This document shows, in pieces, positions 6,954 to 16,988 of a stretch of 57,305 nucleotides of DNA. Under the pieces are notes generated by a model. That model made no database searches, was not told the origin of the DNA, and saw only the letters and a list, made by a program, of their open reading frames with translations. The DNA comes from Bacteroidales bacterium (lineage in GTDB: Bacteria; Bacteroidota; Bacteroidia; Bacteroidales; GWA2-32-17). A program made the position numbers and the translations under genes. The stretch covers positions 1-57,305 of the forward strand of contig JAOADU010000072.1 in NCBI GenBank assembly GCA_026417155.1, in the 5' to 3' direction. Every line of letters starts with the position of its first letter. Position 1 is the first letter of the stretch.

Positions 6954-9941
6954 ATGCAAAATAAAGGTTTCATTAAGTTTTTTGCGATAGCGTTGGCGTT
7001 GGCAGCGATTTTTCAGTTGTCGTTTACATTTGTTGTAAAAAAAGTACAAAGTGATGCACGTGAGTATGCAAATGGCGACCCAAAAAAGGAAGCCTATTAT
7101 TTAGATTCTATTGCCAATGAGCCAGTGTACAATTTTTTATGGTTAAAAAAGTACACATTTCGTGAATGCCAAGAAAAGGAAATAAATCTTGGCTTAGACC
7201 TCAAAGGTGGAATGAACGTTACGCTGGAAGTATCGTTAGTAGATGTATTACGTTCATTAGCCCATTACACCACCGATTCAACTTTTAATAAAGCTATAGA
7301 AAAAGCAAAGGAATTACAAAAAAATAGTGGAGAAGATTTCATTACATTATTTGGAAAGGCTTTTCAGCAATTGGATCCCAATGCAAAACTGGCAGCTTAT
7401 TTTATATCTAAAGAATTAAAAATTGATTTCAACACACCAAACGAAGAAGTTCTTAATATAATACGCAAAGAAGCCGATGGAGCTATTAATAATTCATATA
7501 ATGTATTACGCAATCGAATTGACCGTTTTGGTGTTGCACAACCCAATATACAACGATTAGCAAATTCGGGAAGAATCTTAATTGAACTGCCCGGAGTAAA
7601 AGACCCCGAACGTGTGCGTAAATTATTACAAGGAACGGCAAATTTAGAATTCTGGGAAACATACGACAATCAGGAAGTATATCCTTTGCTCGAAAAAGCT
7701 AACGAAGTATTAGCTCAAATTTTAACAACAGAAAAAGATACAAGCAAACAAGAAAAAACAGATTCACTCACTGCAAAGCAAGATACATCGGCAAATTCAT
7801 TGCTAGAAAAAATTAAAGCACAGGAAAAGAAAGATACTACAAAAAAAGATGAAACAACACCTGAGCAATTCAAGAAAAATAATCCGTTATTTGCAGTGCT
7901 GTATCCAAGTGTTGATAATGATAAACGCCTCGCCAAAGGTGCTGCTGTTGGTTTAGTATTAGCTAAAGATACTGCGACTGTTAACAAATACTTGTCAATG
8001 AAACAAGTAAAAGCATTATTCCCCAGTAGTCTCAAATTTTTATGGTCATACAAACCTTTAAAAAATACGCAGATTTATCAGCTTATAGCAATAAAAGTAG
8101 ATCCTCGAAAAAATCAAGCGCCATTAGATGGTTCGTATATTACATCGGCACGGGTTGAATTTAATAATTTAAACAATGAGCCTGAAGTATCTATGTCGAT
8201 GAATGCCGAAGGAGCAAAAGAATGGGCATTATTAACTCGTCAAAATGTTGGCAAACAAATAGCAATTGTGCTTGATAATTATGTATATTCATTTCCTGTC
8301 GTTCGCCAAGAGATTAAAGGTGGTAATTCGTCTATATCCGGAGGTTTTACTCTCGAAGAAGCAACTGACCTTGCTAATGTGTTAAAATCGGGTAAATTGC
8401 CTGCTCCTGCTGTAATTATCGAAGAAGCTATTGTAGGTCCTACTTTGGGTAAAGAAAGCATTAATGCAGGACTTATTTCGTTTATTATTGCATTTGTACT
8501 GGTGCTGTTATACATGATTGTATTTTATGGCAAACCAGGTCTTATTGCCGATATCGCTTTATTAACCAACGTATTTTTCTTAATTGGTGTATTAGCTTCG
8601 TTAGGAGCAGTATTAACATTACCTGGTATTGCGGGAATTGTGTTAACTTTAGGTATGGCAGTTGACGCCAACGTAATTATTTATGAGCGTATTCGCGAGG
8701 AATTAAAAGCTGGCAAAGGCATAAAATTAGCTTTATCCGATGGTTATAAAAATGCGTATTCTGCAATTATTGACGGAAACGTAACCACCATAATAACAGG
8801 TATTGTATTATATGCTTTCGGAAGCGGACCTATTCAGGGATTTGCTACAACTTTGATTATAGGTATTCTGACATCATTGTTTACAGCAATATTTATATCA
8901 CGTTTAATTTTTGAATATGGATTTTCGAAAAATTGGACATTTGTTTTTGATACCAAAATAACGCGTAATTTCTTAGATAAAACAAATTTAAACTTCATAA
9001 ATATGCGTCGTGTGGCGTATATTTTTTCATCTACAGTGATTGTTCTGGGTATAGTAAGTTTATTTACTCGAGGCTTGAGCTGGAGCATTGACTTTACGGG
9101 AGGAAGAACTTATGTTGTTCGTTTAGATAAAAACTTAAAGGTTTCTGAAGTTCGTGCAGCTTTGGCAAAGGAATTTGGCGAAGCTCCCGAAGTAAAAACT
9201 TTTGGTGCCGATAACCAAATGCGTATTACAACAAAGTATTTAATTAACGAAAATACAGCAGAGGCAGATAGTATTGTAGAAAGAAAACTATTTGAAGGAT
9301 TAAAACCATTATTTGTAAAGCCTATTACATTTGAAGATTTTAGTAGTTCTTCACGTGTAAGTGAATATGGAATTATGAGTTCTACAAAAGTGGGACCTAC
9401 TATTGCCGATGATATAAAAGTTGAAGCAGTAATTGCATTAGTTTTAGCTTTAATAGCAATATTTATATATATTGCTATCCGTTTTCGTCAGTGGCAGTGG
9501 GGATTAGGTGGTGTCATTGCACTATTCCACGATTCAATGTTTGTTATCTCATTTTTCAGCTTTTTCAATGGAATACTACCATTTAATCTCGATATAGATC
9601 AGGCATTCATTGCAGCACTTCTAACTGTGATAGGATATTCAATTAACGATACAGTAATTATTTTCGACCGCATTCGTGAATATAGAACATTACATCCACG
9701 GTGGGAATTACCCTTTGCTATTAATACTGCTATAAACTCTACTTTACGACGAACAATAAACACTGCTGGTACAACTATAGTAGTTCTTATAGCTATTTTC
9801 TTATTTGGAGGTGAGGTTCTTAGAGGGTTTATTTTTGCTTTGTTAGTTGGAATTGTGATCGGTACGTATTCTTCGGTGTTTGTTGCAACACCTATTGCTT
9901 ACGATATCCTTAAAAAGAAACATAAAACTGTAAAAGATTAA
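6954..9941 (+). CDS. secDF: protein translocase subunit SecDF (fused)
   Basis: SecD and SecF pull exported proteins across the inner membrane using the proton gradient. Here they form one 995-aa chain, as is usual in Bacteroidota. The first membrane helix is at 6-28, followed by the LGLDLKGGMNVTLEV motif and the large periplasmic P1 domain. The SecD membrane block follows (about 500-660, with GMAVDANVIIYERIREEL). The SecF half starts near 680 with a short periplasmic domain and its own membrane block (GYSINDTVIIFDRIRE). A Lys/Thr/Asp-rich low-complexity insert at about 260-305 interrupts P1. The gene is monocistronic, with a promoter upstream and a terminator downstream. Confidence 0.96.
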   Translation: MQNKGFIKFFAIALALAAIFQLSFTFVVKKVQSDAREYANGDPKKEAYYLDSIANEPVYNFLWLKKYTFRECQEKEINLGLDLKGGMNVTLEVSLVDVLRSLAHYTTDSTFNKAIEKAKELQKNSGEDFITLFGKAFQQLDPNAKLAAYFISKELKIDFNTPNEEVLNIIRKEADGAINNSYNVLRNRIDRFGVAQPNIQRLANSGRILIELPGVKDPERVRKLLQGTANLEFWETYDNQEVYPLLEKANEVLAQILTTEKDTSKQEKTDSLTAKQDTSANSLLEKIKAQEKKDTTKKDETTPEQFKKNNPLFAVLYPSVDNDKRLAKGAAVGLVLAKDTATVNKYLSMKQVKALFPSSLKFLWSYKPLKNTQIYQLIAIKVDPRKNQAPLDGSYITSARVEFNNLNNEPEVSMSMNAEGAKEWALLTRQNVGKQIAIVLDNYVYSFPVVRQEIKGGNSSISGGFTLEEATDLANVLKSGKLPAPAVIIEEAIVGPTLGKESINAGLISFIIAFVLVLLYMIVFYGKPGLIADIALLTNVFFLIGVLASLGAVLTLPGIAGIVLTLGMAVDANVIIYERIREELKAGKGIKLALSDGYKNAYSAIIDGNVTTIITGIVLYAFGSGPIQGFATTLIIGILTSLFTAIFISRLIFEYGFSKNWTFVFDTKITRNFLDKTNLNFINMRRVAYIFSSTVIVLGIVSLFTRGLSWSIDFTGGRTYVVRLDKNLKVSEVRAALAKEFGEAPEVKTFGADNQMRITTKYLINENTAEADSIVERKLFEGLKPLFVKPITFEDFSSSSRVSEYGIMSSTKVGPTIADDIKVEAVIALVLALIAIFIYIAIRFRQWQWGLGGVIALFHDSMFVISFFSFFNGILPFNLDIDQAFIAALLTVIGYSINDTVIIFDRIREYRTLHPRWELPFAINTAINSTLRRTINTAGTTIVVLIAIFLFGGEVLRGFIFALLVGIVIGTYSSVFVATPIAYDILKKKHKTVKD

Positions 9942-9961
9942 GGATTAAATAAAAAGATTGC

Positions 9962-9994
9962 AAAAGCTGTTCAAAAAAATGAACAGCTTTTTTA
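9962..9994. terminator. bidirectional terminator between secDF and the flippase gene
   Basis: An 11-bp stem AAAAGCTGTTC/GAACAGCTTTT with loop AAAAAAAT has T-runs at its 3' side on both strands. It lies between two convergent genes and reaches the stop codon of the minus-strand gene. Confidence 0.85.
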
Positions 9995-11470
9995 TTTTCT
10001 ATTGAGAAAAATTCTGATGTACGAATGAATACGGTCGGTTAAATCATCAGAAAGGTTTAATTTCCACGCCAACAAAACATAGAAAATGAAAATTAATACA
10101 CTTCTTAAAAATAAATCAATATAAAAAGGTGTTACTTTCGGAATCGTACTGCTTGCTAAATAAACTAAGGCACCACAGGCAATAATTATAATAAATTTAT
10201 AATTAAATGGCTGCATGCCATATTTTTTCCATAAAAAGACCCAACGAATTGCATTGAAAACAAATAAGGATAAAGCACTGGCAAAAGCGGCTCCTTCAAT
10301 TCCATATATGGGAATGAATATCGCATTTGTACCAATAATAATGATAACAAAAATAAACATAAAAAGACTTTGTACTTTATAAGATGGCGAAGTAGCAATG
10401 ATAGTATTGTTTATACCTGTAGACATGTCAATAAAACTTCCTAAGGCAATCCAAAATACTACCCAGTGAATATGTGCATATTTGTCGGGCAATAGTTGTA
10501 ACAGATTATCAATATTTGCCCAAATACCAATAAATAAAAGCAATGAAAAAATCATTTGATTGATGCAACTTTTATAGTATATTGAAAATATGGTTGTTAA
10601 TTCATTTTTTTTCCATGCCTCGGCAATAACAGTTGATGAAATTTTTGTTAATGCTCGCGAAGGCATCGAAATAATTACACCAAAAAAATAGGCAATAGAG
10701 TATATACCGGTTTGTGATAAATCTAAATATTGTTGAATCATAATTTTATCAATGTTGGATACAATGGTGCTCGAAAAAACTGTAATTATACCAAATATGC
10801 TTACCGAAATGATTTCTTTTTTCAGACGCTTATCAACAACAGACGAATTCCAGTTAAATGAAATGCTACGTTCGAGAATCAGTTGAATGAATAAAATAAT
10901 TGTTGGTAAGGTTAAAGCTATTACGTATAATAATACAAACCTGTTGAATGAAAATTGATAAAAAATGTAAAGTCCTATGAAAATTATAATGAATACACGT
11001 TGTAATACTTCTTTGAGAAATGTTCCTCTAATGCTTTTGTATAATGCTCTGGAATATGTATCAAAAGAATTAAAAAGTAAGGTAGCGAGTATGAGGGGAA
11101 ATACATAAAATCCTAATTTACTAAAAAGTAAATCGCTCGTTCTATCCATTATAATGAAAAACCAAATGGCGAAAAGAAAACTTGATATCAAAAAACCAGT
11201 AAGAATAACTTTGAGCATAAGACCGAAATAACCTTCATGCTTATTTTGTTCGTTTCTGAAATAAGGGAATAATCGAATGGTAACATTATCAAAACCCAGA
11301 TTAGCAAATTGTGCAAAAAGTAACGAATATGCAACTAAAACATTTAGCAAACCAATCTGTTCGGGCGAAAAAAACCAGGCTAAAAGTACTAAATTAGTTA
11401 GAACTCCTAAGGCAGCACCTACGTAAGTGTAAAAGGTTCCCCACATGGTTTGAGTTCGAATGATGCCCAT
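9992..11470 (-). CDS. Wzx/MATE-type oligosaccharide flippase
   Basis: A 492-aa inner-membrane protein with about 12-14 hydrophobic helices, spread evenly in the manner of the polysaccharide-biosynthesis (MVF/Wzx) superfamily. It would flip a lipid-linked saccharide across the inner membrane for surface polysaccharide assembly. The N-terminus (MGIIRTQTMWGTFYTYVGAA) fits the family's first helix. It is 3 bases downstream of a glycosyltransferase gene on the same strand, so they form one unit. The substrate is not deducible. Confidence 0.8.
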   Translation of the reverse strand: MGIIRTQTMWGTFYTYVGAALGVLTNLVLLAWFFSPEQIGLLNVLVAYSLLFAQFANLGFDNVTIRLFPYFRNEQNKHEGYFGLMLKVILTGFLISSFLFAIWFFIIMDRTSDLLFSKLGFYVFPLILATLLFNSFDTYSRALYKSIRGTFLKEVLQRVFIIIFIGLYIFYQFSFNRFVLLYVIALTLPTIILFIQLILERSISFNWNSSVVDKRLKKEIISVSIFGIITVFSSTIVSNIDKIMIQQYLDLSQTGIYSIAYFFGVIISMPSRALTKISSTVIAEAWKKNELTTIFSIYYKSCINQMIFSLLLFIGIWANIDNLLQLLPDKYAHIHWVVFWIALGSFIDMSTGINNTIIATSPSYKVQSLFMFIFVIIIIGTNAIFIPIYGIEGAAFASALSLFVFNAIRWVFLWKKYGMQPFNYKFIIIIACGALVYLASSTIPKVTPFYIDLFLRSVLIFIFYVLLAWKLNLSDDLTDRIHSYIRIFLNRK

Positions 11471-11473
11471 GGA

Positions 11474-12586
11474 TTAAAATAATTGAGTTAAACGAATAGC
11501 TTGTTCTTTTGTAGAACAAGTTGTTAATAGTTCTTTTCTTTGTTGTATGTGTGTTTCTTCAAAGTTAATTTGCATAAGCATAGATATGTTAATTAAAAAG
11601 TCCTCTTTTTCGTTTGCAATGTAACAAAGTTGCTCCATTCCTGTGTTTGCTACAACAGCTTGGTTAGCTATAACAAAGCGTCCTTTATATAGGCTATTGA
11701 GAAGTTTTAATTTCATTCCTTGGGGATAAAAAGAATGAATGATATGAATATGTGCCTCGGTAATAAGATTATCTATTTCTTCGGATGAAGGGTTACAAAT
11801 TAAACTAATGTGCTCGTATTTTTTGATTGACTGAAGAATTTGTTCATTGGGTTTATTGCCAGCAATAATCGTTTTGTATTTTATTTTCGATATGACATGT
11901 TCTAATAACCACACAACACTATGTATATTTTCTGGAACCGATAAATCGCCGTGTATTAAAATATAATTTCCTTTTCCTGGCTTGCATGTAACTTCGTTAT
12001 TTCCATGAAATGGATAAATTAAAGCAACATTGGTAAAATATTGCTTAAAATATGCTTTATCATTCGGAGAAATGGTTGCAATATAATCGGCATTGGCAAG
12101 TGCCTGTAATTCGTATTTTCTGAGTTTATGTGATTCGAGCAAAAAGTAGAACCGTTTAAAAATATTTTTTTCAGTTATAGATAGCCCTTGGTAATATAAA
12201 TACTCAATATTGTGTGTACGTACAATAACTTGATGATTTTTCAGTGCATTTTTGTAAACCCAATACGTTGTGTGTATTCCTTCAAAGATTATACAACCAT
12301 CATGTTTATTTAAATTGATAAGTAAGTTTTTATTTTTTCTAGAAATAACTATAAATGGTAATGGCGAGAGTAAATGCGTGAATAATTTTTTTCGACGATA
12401 ATAATAAACTTGTTTGCAATATTTGGTTAATTCTTTTTGTTCACCACGTCCGTAGTCAAAAGCATGTAAAATAATTTCGTATCCAAGTTCGTGTAAACTT
12501 TTTATTTTAAAAAAAACATCAATTACCCCACCATAGTTGGGAGGATAAGGTACATTGAACGATACTATTTGAATAATTTTACTCAA
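11474..12586 (-). CDS. GT-B fold glycosyltransferase
   Basis: A 370-aa cytosolic enzyme with the two-lobe layout of GT1/GT4-type transferases. An N-terminal NVPYPPNYGGVIDVF loop is typical of acceptor binding, VRTHNIEYLYYQ lies in the middle, and a nucleotide-sugar-binding lobe runs from about 205 (ILIHGDLSVPENI) to 330. The usual EX7E motif is weak. It probably adds a sugar to the same polysaccharide moved by the flippase 3 bases downstream. It starts 31 bases after the end of rarA on the same strand. A possible TAATTTTG -7 element lies at 12603-12596 without a matching -33. Confidence 0.72.
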   Translation of the reverse strand: MSKIIQIVSFNVPYPPNYGGVIDVFFKIKSLHELGYEIILHAFDYGRGEQKELTKYCKQVYYYRRKKLFTHLLSPLPFIVISRKNKNLLINLNKHDGCIIFEGIHTTYWVYKNALKNHQVIVRTHNIEYLYYQGLSITEKNIFKRFYFLLESHKLRKYELQALANADYIATISPNDKAYFKQYFTNVALIYPFHGNNEVTCKPGKGNYILIHGDLSVPENIHSVVWLLEHVISKIKYKTIIAGNKPNEQILQSIKKYEHISLICNPSSEEIDNLITEAHIHIIHSFYPQGMKLKLLNSLYKGRFVIANQAVVANTGMEQLCYIANEKEDFLINISMLMQINFEETHIQQRKELLTTCSTKEQAIRLTQLF

Positions 12587-12617
12587 CGTTTATCACAAAA
12601 TTAAACGTTATTATGCT

Positions 12618-13889
12618 TTAATAATTATATTTTTCTTTCCAACATGATGATAAATATTTTCTATGTTCCTGTTCGCGGGGGTTATCGGCAGGATTGTAAA
12701 AACAAGTGCCACTAATTTCTTTTGGCAAATACTCTTGATTGACAAAATGTTTATCGTAATCGTGCGAATATTGATAATCTTTTCCGTAATTCAAATCTTT
12801 CATCAATTGAGTGGGTGCGTTTCTTATATGTAATGGAATGCTTAAATTTCCCGACTTTTCAACTTCTGCCATAGCTTTTTCAATAGCAAGGTAGGCAGAA
12901 TTACTTTTAGGAGATGATGCTAAAAAGATAGAAACTTCCGATAAAATAATTCGTGCTTCGGGCATTCCAATTTGATGTACAGCATCAAAAGCCGATTGAG
13001 CAAGCATAAGTGCATAAGGATTTGCCAAACCTATATCTTCGGCTGCTAATATAACAAGTCGTCGGGCAATAAATTTAACATCTTCGCCAGCTTTTAGCAT
13101 GCGTGCAAGATAATAGACAGCAGCATTGGGATCGCTTCCACGAATAGATTTGATAAAAGCTGAAATAGTGTCGTAATGCTGATCACCTTTTTTATCGTAT
13201 TGAATAAGTTTGGTTTGTAGTGTGGTTTCTACCAATTGGTTAGTAATAACTATATTTTTGTTATTTGTAGTATGGCATATCAATTCAATAATGTTATACA
13301 ACTTTCGGGCATCACCATCGCTAAATTTTACAAGTGCTTCGTATTCTTTTATTTCAATAGAAAGTTGCGATAAATAAATATCGGTTGTAATGGCTCTGGA
13401 AGCTAATGTTTTTAAATGTTCGGATGTTAATGGATATAATACATATACTTGACACCGCGATAATAAGGGGCCAATAACTTCAAAAGAAGGGTTTTCGGTA
13501 GTAGCTCCGATCAATATAAACATTCCGCTTTCTACAGCATGAAGGAGCGAATCTTGTTGTGATTTTGAAAAGCGATGAATTTCATCGAGAAACACTAAGG
13601 GTGGTTGTTGGTTAAATAATGGATTTTTATGAATATGCTCAATTACTTCGCGAATGTCTTTTACCGAAGAATGAATAGCGCTTAAATAAAAATATTTTCT
13701 ATGTAATTGATTGGCAATGATTTGTGCTAATGTGGTTTTTCCTACACCTGGTGGTCCCCAAAAAATCATAGAACTTACGTTTCCGTTTTCAACCATTTTG
13801 CGTAAAGCCGCTTTTTCGCCAACGAGATGCTCCTGACCAACAAATTCAGCAAATGTCTTTGGTCTAAGTCGTTCAGCTAAAGGTTGCAT
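12618..13889 (-). CDS. rarA: replication-associated recombination protein A, clamp-loader-like AAA+ ATPase
   Basis: A cytosolic AAA+ ATPase (MgsA/WRNIP1 family) acting at stalled replication forks. The 423-aa protein carries Walker A GPPGVGKT at 45-52, Walker B VFLDEIHRFSK from about 99 and sensor 1 GATTENPSF at 128-136. The C-terminal tetramerisation domain carries RMLKAGEDVKFIARRL and AEDIGLANP. It is read divergently from the uvrD/pcrA helicase gene, pairing two replication-repair genes. Its -7 element ends 10 bases from the ATG, implying a very short leader. Confidence 0.95.
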   Translation of the reverse strand: MQPLAERLRPKTFAEFVGQEHLVGEKAALRKMVENGNVSSMIFWGPPGVGKTTLAQIIANQLHRKYFYLSAIHSSVKDIREVIEHIHKNPLFNQQPPLVFLDEIHRFSKSQQDSLLHAVESGMFILIGATTENPSFEVIGPLLSRCQVYVLYPLTSEHLKTLASRAITTDIYLSQLSIEIKEYEALVKFSDGDARKLYNIIELICHTTNNKNIVITNQLVETTLQTKLIQYDKKGDQHYDTISAFIKSIRGSDPNAAVYYLARMLKAGEDVKFIARRLVILAAEDIGLANPYALMLAQSAFDAVHQIGMPEARIILSEVSIFLASSPKSNSAYLAIEKAMAEVEKSGNLSIPLHIRNAPTQLMKDLNYGKDYQYSHDYDKHFVNQEYLPKEISGTCFYNPADNPREQEHRKYLSSCWKEKYNY

Positions 13890-13899
13890 ATTTTTATTT

Positions 13900-13907
13900 C
13901 AAAGATA
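13900..13907 (-). promoter_or_regulatory. -7 element of the rarA promoter
   Basis: TATCTTTG on the minus strand matches TAnnTTTG, 10 bases before the rarA start. The -33 box is not clear. Confidence 0.5.
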
Positions 13908-14047
13908 TTGTATTTATTTGAAATCTTAAATTTACAATAATACAATTTCTTGGTTATCTTCTGACAATAATTACACAACAAATACTGTGATAAAAAAGTT
14001 TAATAACTCTGTTAAAAACTAAATTTTATACTTTAGTTTAGTCCTAT

Positions 14048-14055
14048 TATCTTTG
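14048..14055 (+). promoter_or_regulatory. -7 element of the uvrD/pcrA promoter
   Basis: TATCTTTG matches TAnnTTTG and ends 8 bases before the ATG, so the transcript would be almost leaderless. A weak TTTT lies at -33 distance. Confidence 0.5.
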
Positions 14056-14063
14056 TCAGTAGA

Positions 14064-16346
14064 ATGAAGCCGAATAAGTCTATTTTACAGCATTTAAACG
14101 ATCAGCAAAAGGAAGCTGTTGTTAATTACGAAGGTCCAACTTTGATAATTGCTGGTGCAGGTGCAGGAAAAACCCGTGTATTAACTCACCGAATTGCCTA
14201 TATGTTATCTGACGGTATTTCGCCCGAACGGATTATGGCATTGACTTTTACCAATAAAGCTGCCGATGAAATGAAAGAACGCATAGGCAAGATGGTTTCG
14301 TACAATATTGCTCGAAGATTATGGATGGGGACATTTCACAGTATTTTCAGAAAAATTTTGAAAAATGAAGCCGAAAAATTGGGATACATTTCCAACTTTA
14401 GCATATATGACACCGATGATAGTCAAAGTTTGATAAAAAGTATTTTAAAAGAACTTCAGTTATACAATAATGATCGGTACAAGCCCAAAGATGTTTTATC
14501 TCGTATTAGTCATGCAAAAAATAATCTTATCACAGTCGAAGCTTACAAAAACAATAAAGCTATATTAGAAAACGACTATTTTAAAAGAATGGACCAAATG
14601 TGGTTGATTTATGAACGATATCAACATCAATTAAAGCTTTCCAATGCAATGGATTTTGACGATTTATTGCTAAATACGAACATTTTATTTCGCGATTTCC
14701 CCGATATTTTAACAATATATCAACATAAATTCGATTATATACTTGTCGATGAGTATCAAGATACAAATTATGCACAATATCTAATTATCAAAAAATTGTC
14801 CGATAAACATAAGAATTTATGTGTAGTAGGCGACGATTCGCAAAGCATTTATTCGTTTAGAGGTGCCCGTATCGAAAATATTCTCAACTTCAAAAAAGAC
14901 TACCCTAATTATAAATTATTCAAATTAGAACAAAATTATCGTTCTACAAAAACAATTGTAAATGCTGCTAATACATTAATAGAACATAACAAAGAACGAA
15001 TTCCTAAAGTTATTTTTTCGGAAAATGAAGAAGGAGAAAAAATAGAAATATTAAAGTCTTTAACCGAGGTTGAAGAAGCGTATGTTGTAGCTAAGATTAT
15101 AAACGAATTGCACAATCAACAACACATTCCTTATCACGAAATGGCAGTTCTATACAGAACCAATGCACAATCGAGAACTTTTGAAGATTCGCTTCGTCGT
15201 TTATCTATACCGTATAGAATTTATGGAGGGCATTCATTTTATCAGAGAAAGGAAATTAAAGATGTATTAGCATATTTACGTTTATGTATAAATGAATATG
15301 ACAGCGAATCATTAAAACGAATAATTAATTATCCTGCCAGAGGAATAGGCGATACTACATTGCAAAAACTTGAAACGTACGCTCAGCAAAATTTTATACC
15401 ATTATGGGATTGTCTATGTAATGTTAAACAAATAAATTTATTTACATCGGGAACTATCAATAAAATTGAAGAATTTGTAAAGTTAATAACAGAATTAAAA
15501 ACAGAAGTAACGACAAAAGCAGCATTCGAATTTACCGAGAAAATTATTGAAAAAACAGGAATAAAAGCCGAGTTAGAAAAAGAAAAAAACAAAGAAGAAA
15601 TTGAACGTATGTTCAATGTGCAAGAATTGCTAAATAGTATAAAGGAATTCGAAGAAAATTTTATAGAAAATTATCAGATACAACCAACAATAATTGACTT
15701 TTTAGAACATGTATCGCTGCTTACATCACTCGACGAAAATAAGAAAGAAGATAAAAACGAAAGTAGAGTTACACTCATGACAGCTCATTCGGCAAAAGGA
15801 CTTGAATATGATGTAGTATTCATTGTTGGAGCTGAAAAAAATAAATTCCCGTTAGTCAATGTGTTTACTATTGATGAAAATATTGAAGAAGAAAGAAGAT
15901 TGTTTTATGTAGCAATGACACGTGCACGAAAAAAGTTGTTTATTTCATTTTCTGAACAAGTTTTAAGGTGGGGTAATATAGAACCAACTAAGCCATCGCC
16001 ATTTATTTCTGAAATAGATTCTAAATTTTTAAATATTCCCTATAACGACGATAATATTGGTAAAGTCAAAGAACGAAAAATTTTTAATACATCAGAAATA
16101 AAACCTGCATTGAAAGTTGAGAAAAAATTTGTACCTTTGGCAGAAGCAGTTCAAAAAAAGACAACGTCATCGAATCTATTTAGCCATTTTAAAACGGGTG
16201 ATGTTGTTTTGCACGAGCGCTTTGGAAGAGGAGTCATATTAAGGATAGAAGGAACCGACCACAATACAAGAGCATTGGTAGATTTTGGAAATTTAGGACA
16301 AAAGCAATTGTTATTAAAATATGCAAATCTGACTTTATTAAATTAA
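14064..16346 (+). CDS. UvrD/PcrA-family 3'-5' DNA helicase
   Basis: A superfamily 1A helicase for DNA repair and replication restart. At 760 aa it has every core motif in order: Walker A GAGAGKT at 31-37, VDEYQDTNYAQY, VGDDSQSIYSFRGA, QNYRSTKTIV, TAHSAKGLEYDVVF and RRLFYVAMTRARKKL. The last 50 residues (TGDVVLHERFGRGVILRIEG onward) form the PcrA/UvrD C-terminal Tudor-like RNA-polymerase-binding domain. It heads a plus-strand run with DUF4290 (12 bases on) and murA. It diverges from rarA. Confidence 0.94.
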   Translation: MKPNKSILQHLNDQQKEAVVNYEGPTLIIAGAGAGKTRVLTHRIAYMLSDGISPERIMALTFTNKAADEMKERIGKMVSYNIARRLWMGTFHSIFRKILKNEAEKLGYISNFSIYDTDDSQSLIKSILKELQLYNNDRYKPKDVLSRISHAKNNLITVEAYKNNKAILENDYFKRMDQMWLIYERYQHQLKLSNAMDFDDLLLNTNILFRDFPDILTIYQHKFDYILVDEYQDTNYAQYLIIKKLSDKHKNLCVVGDDSQSIYSFRGARIENILNFKKDYPNYKLFKLEQNYRSTKTIVNAANTLIEHNKERIPKVIFSENEEGEKIEILKSLTEVEEAYVVAKIINELHNQQHIPYHEMAVLYRTNAQSRTFEDSLRRLSIPYRIYGGHSFYQRKEIKDVLAYLRLCINEYDSESLKRIINYPARGIGDTTLQKLETYAQQNFIPLWDCLCNVKQINLFTSGTINKIEEFVKLITELKTEVTTKAAFEFTEKIIEKTGIKAELEKEKNKEEIERMFNVQELLNSIKEFEENFIENYQIQPTIIDFLEHVSLLTSLDENKKEDKNESRVTLMTAHSAKGLEYDVVFIVGAEKNKFPLVNVFTIDENIEEERRLFYVAMTRARKKLFISFSEQVLRWGNIEPTKPSPFISEIDSKFLNIPYNDDNIGKVKERKIFNTSEIKPALKVEKKFVPLAEAVQKKTTSSNLFSHFKTGDVVLHERFGRGVILRIEGTDHNTRALVDFGNLGQKQLLLKYANLTLLN

Positions 16347-16358
16347 CATTTAAGTTAT

Positions 16359-16988
16359 ATGATTGATAAAAAAATCTATTACAATACTCAGCGCGAACCA
16401 TTGCATTTGCCTGAGTATGGCAGACATATACAAGGTATGGTTGAATACATTAAAACTATACAATCGAAAGATGAACGCACAAGGTTATCTCACGTTGTTA
16501 TTCAGGTAATGGCTAATATGACGCCACAAATAAAAGATAATCCCGAACATAAAGCAAAACTTTGGAACCAACTGGCTCAAATTGCCAATTATGAGTTAGA
16601 TATTGACTATCCTGTAACCATACATAAACAAGAAGATTTTAAAAAATATAGAAAAAAAATCTCTTATCCCCAAAAAAATACACAATTAAAGCACTATGGC
16701 AATATTTCAGAACAAATGGCCAAAGCTATATCGCAACTACCCGATGGCGAAGAAAAAAATCAATTGATAATATCCCTTGCCAATCACATGAAGAAGCAAT
16801 ATTTACTGTTTAACAAAGAAGCCGTAAGCGACGAACAAATTTTATCCGACTTAAGAAAGATGGCCGACGACGAAAATCTTACCTTACCCGAAGTGAAACT
16901 TAATGAAACTCGCGATATATTGTACAGAAATAAACCAAAACAAAACAAAAACAACAATCACAAAAATAATAAACGTCGCAATTTATGA
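16359..16988 (+). CDS. DUF4290 family protein
   Basis: A 209-aa predicted cytosolic protein of a Bacteroidota-restricted family of unknown role, recognised by the N-terminus (YYNTQREPLHLPEYGRHIQGMVEYI) and its position just before murA. No membrane segment or signal peptide is seen. The body is helical, and the last 20 residues are Lys/Asn-rich and likely disordered or nucleic-acid-contacting. Its stop overlaps the murA start by 4 bases (ATGA), indicating translational coupling. I infer a possible link to envelope synthesis or replication only from these neighbours. Confidence 0.8.
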   Translation: MIDKKIYYNTQREPLHLPEYGRHIQGMVEYIKTIQSKDERTRLSHVVIQVMANMTPQIKDNPEHKAKLWNQLAQIANYELDIDYPVTIHKQEDFKKYRKKISYPQKNTQLKHYGNISEQMAKAISQLPDGEEKNQLIISLANHMKKQYLLFNKEAVSDEQILSDLRKMADDENLTLPEVKLNETRDILYRNKPKQNKNNNHKNNKRRNL

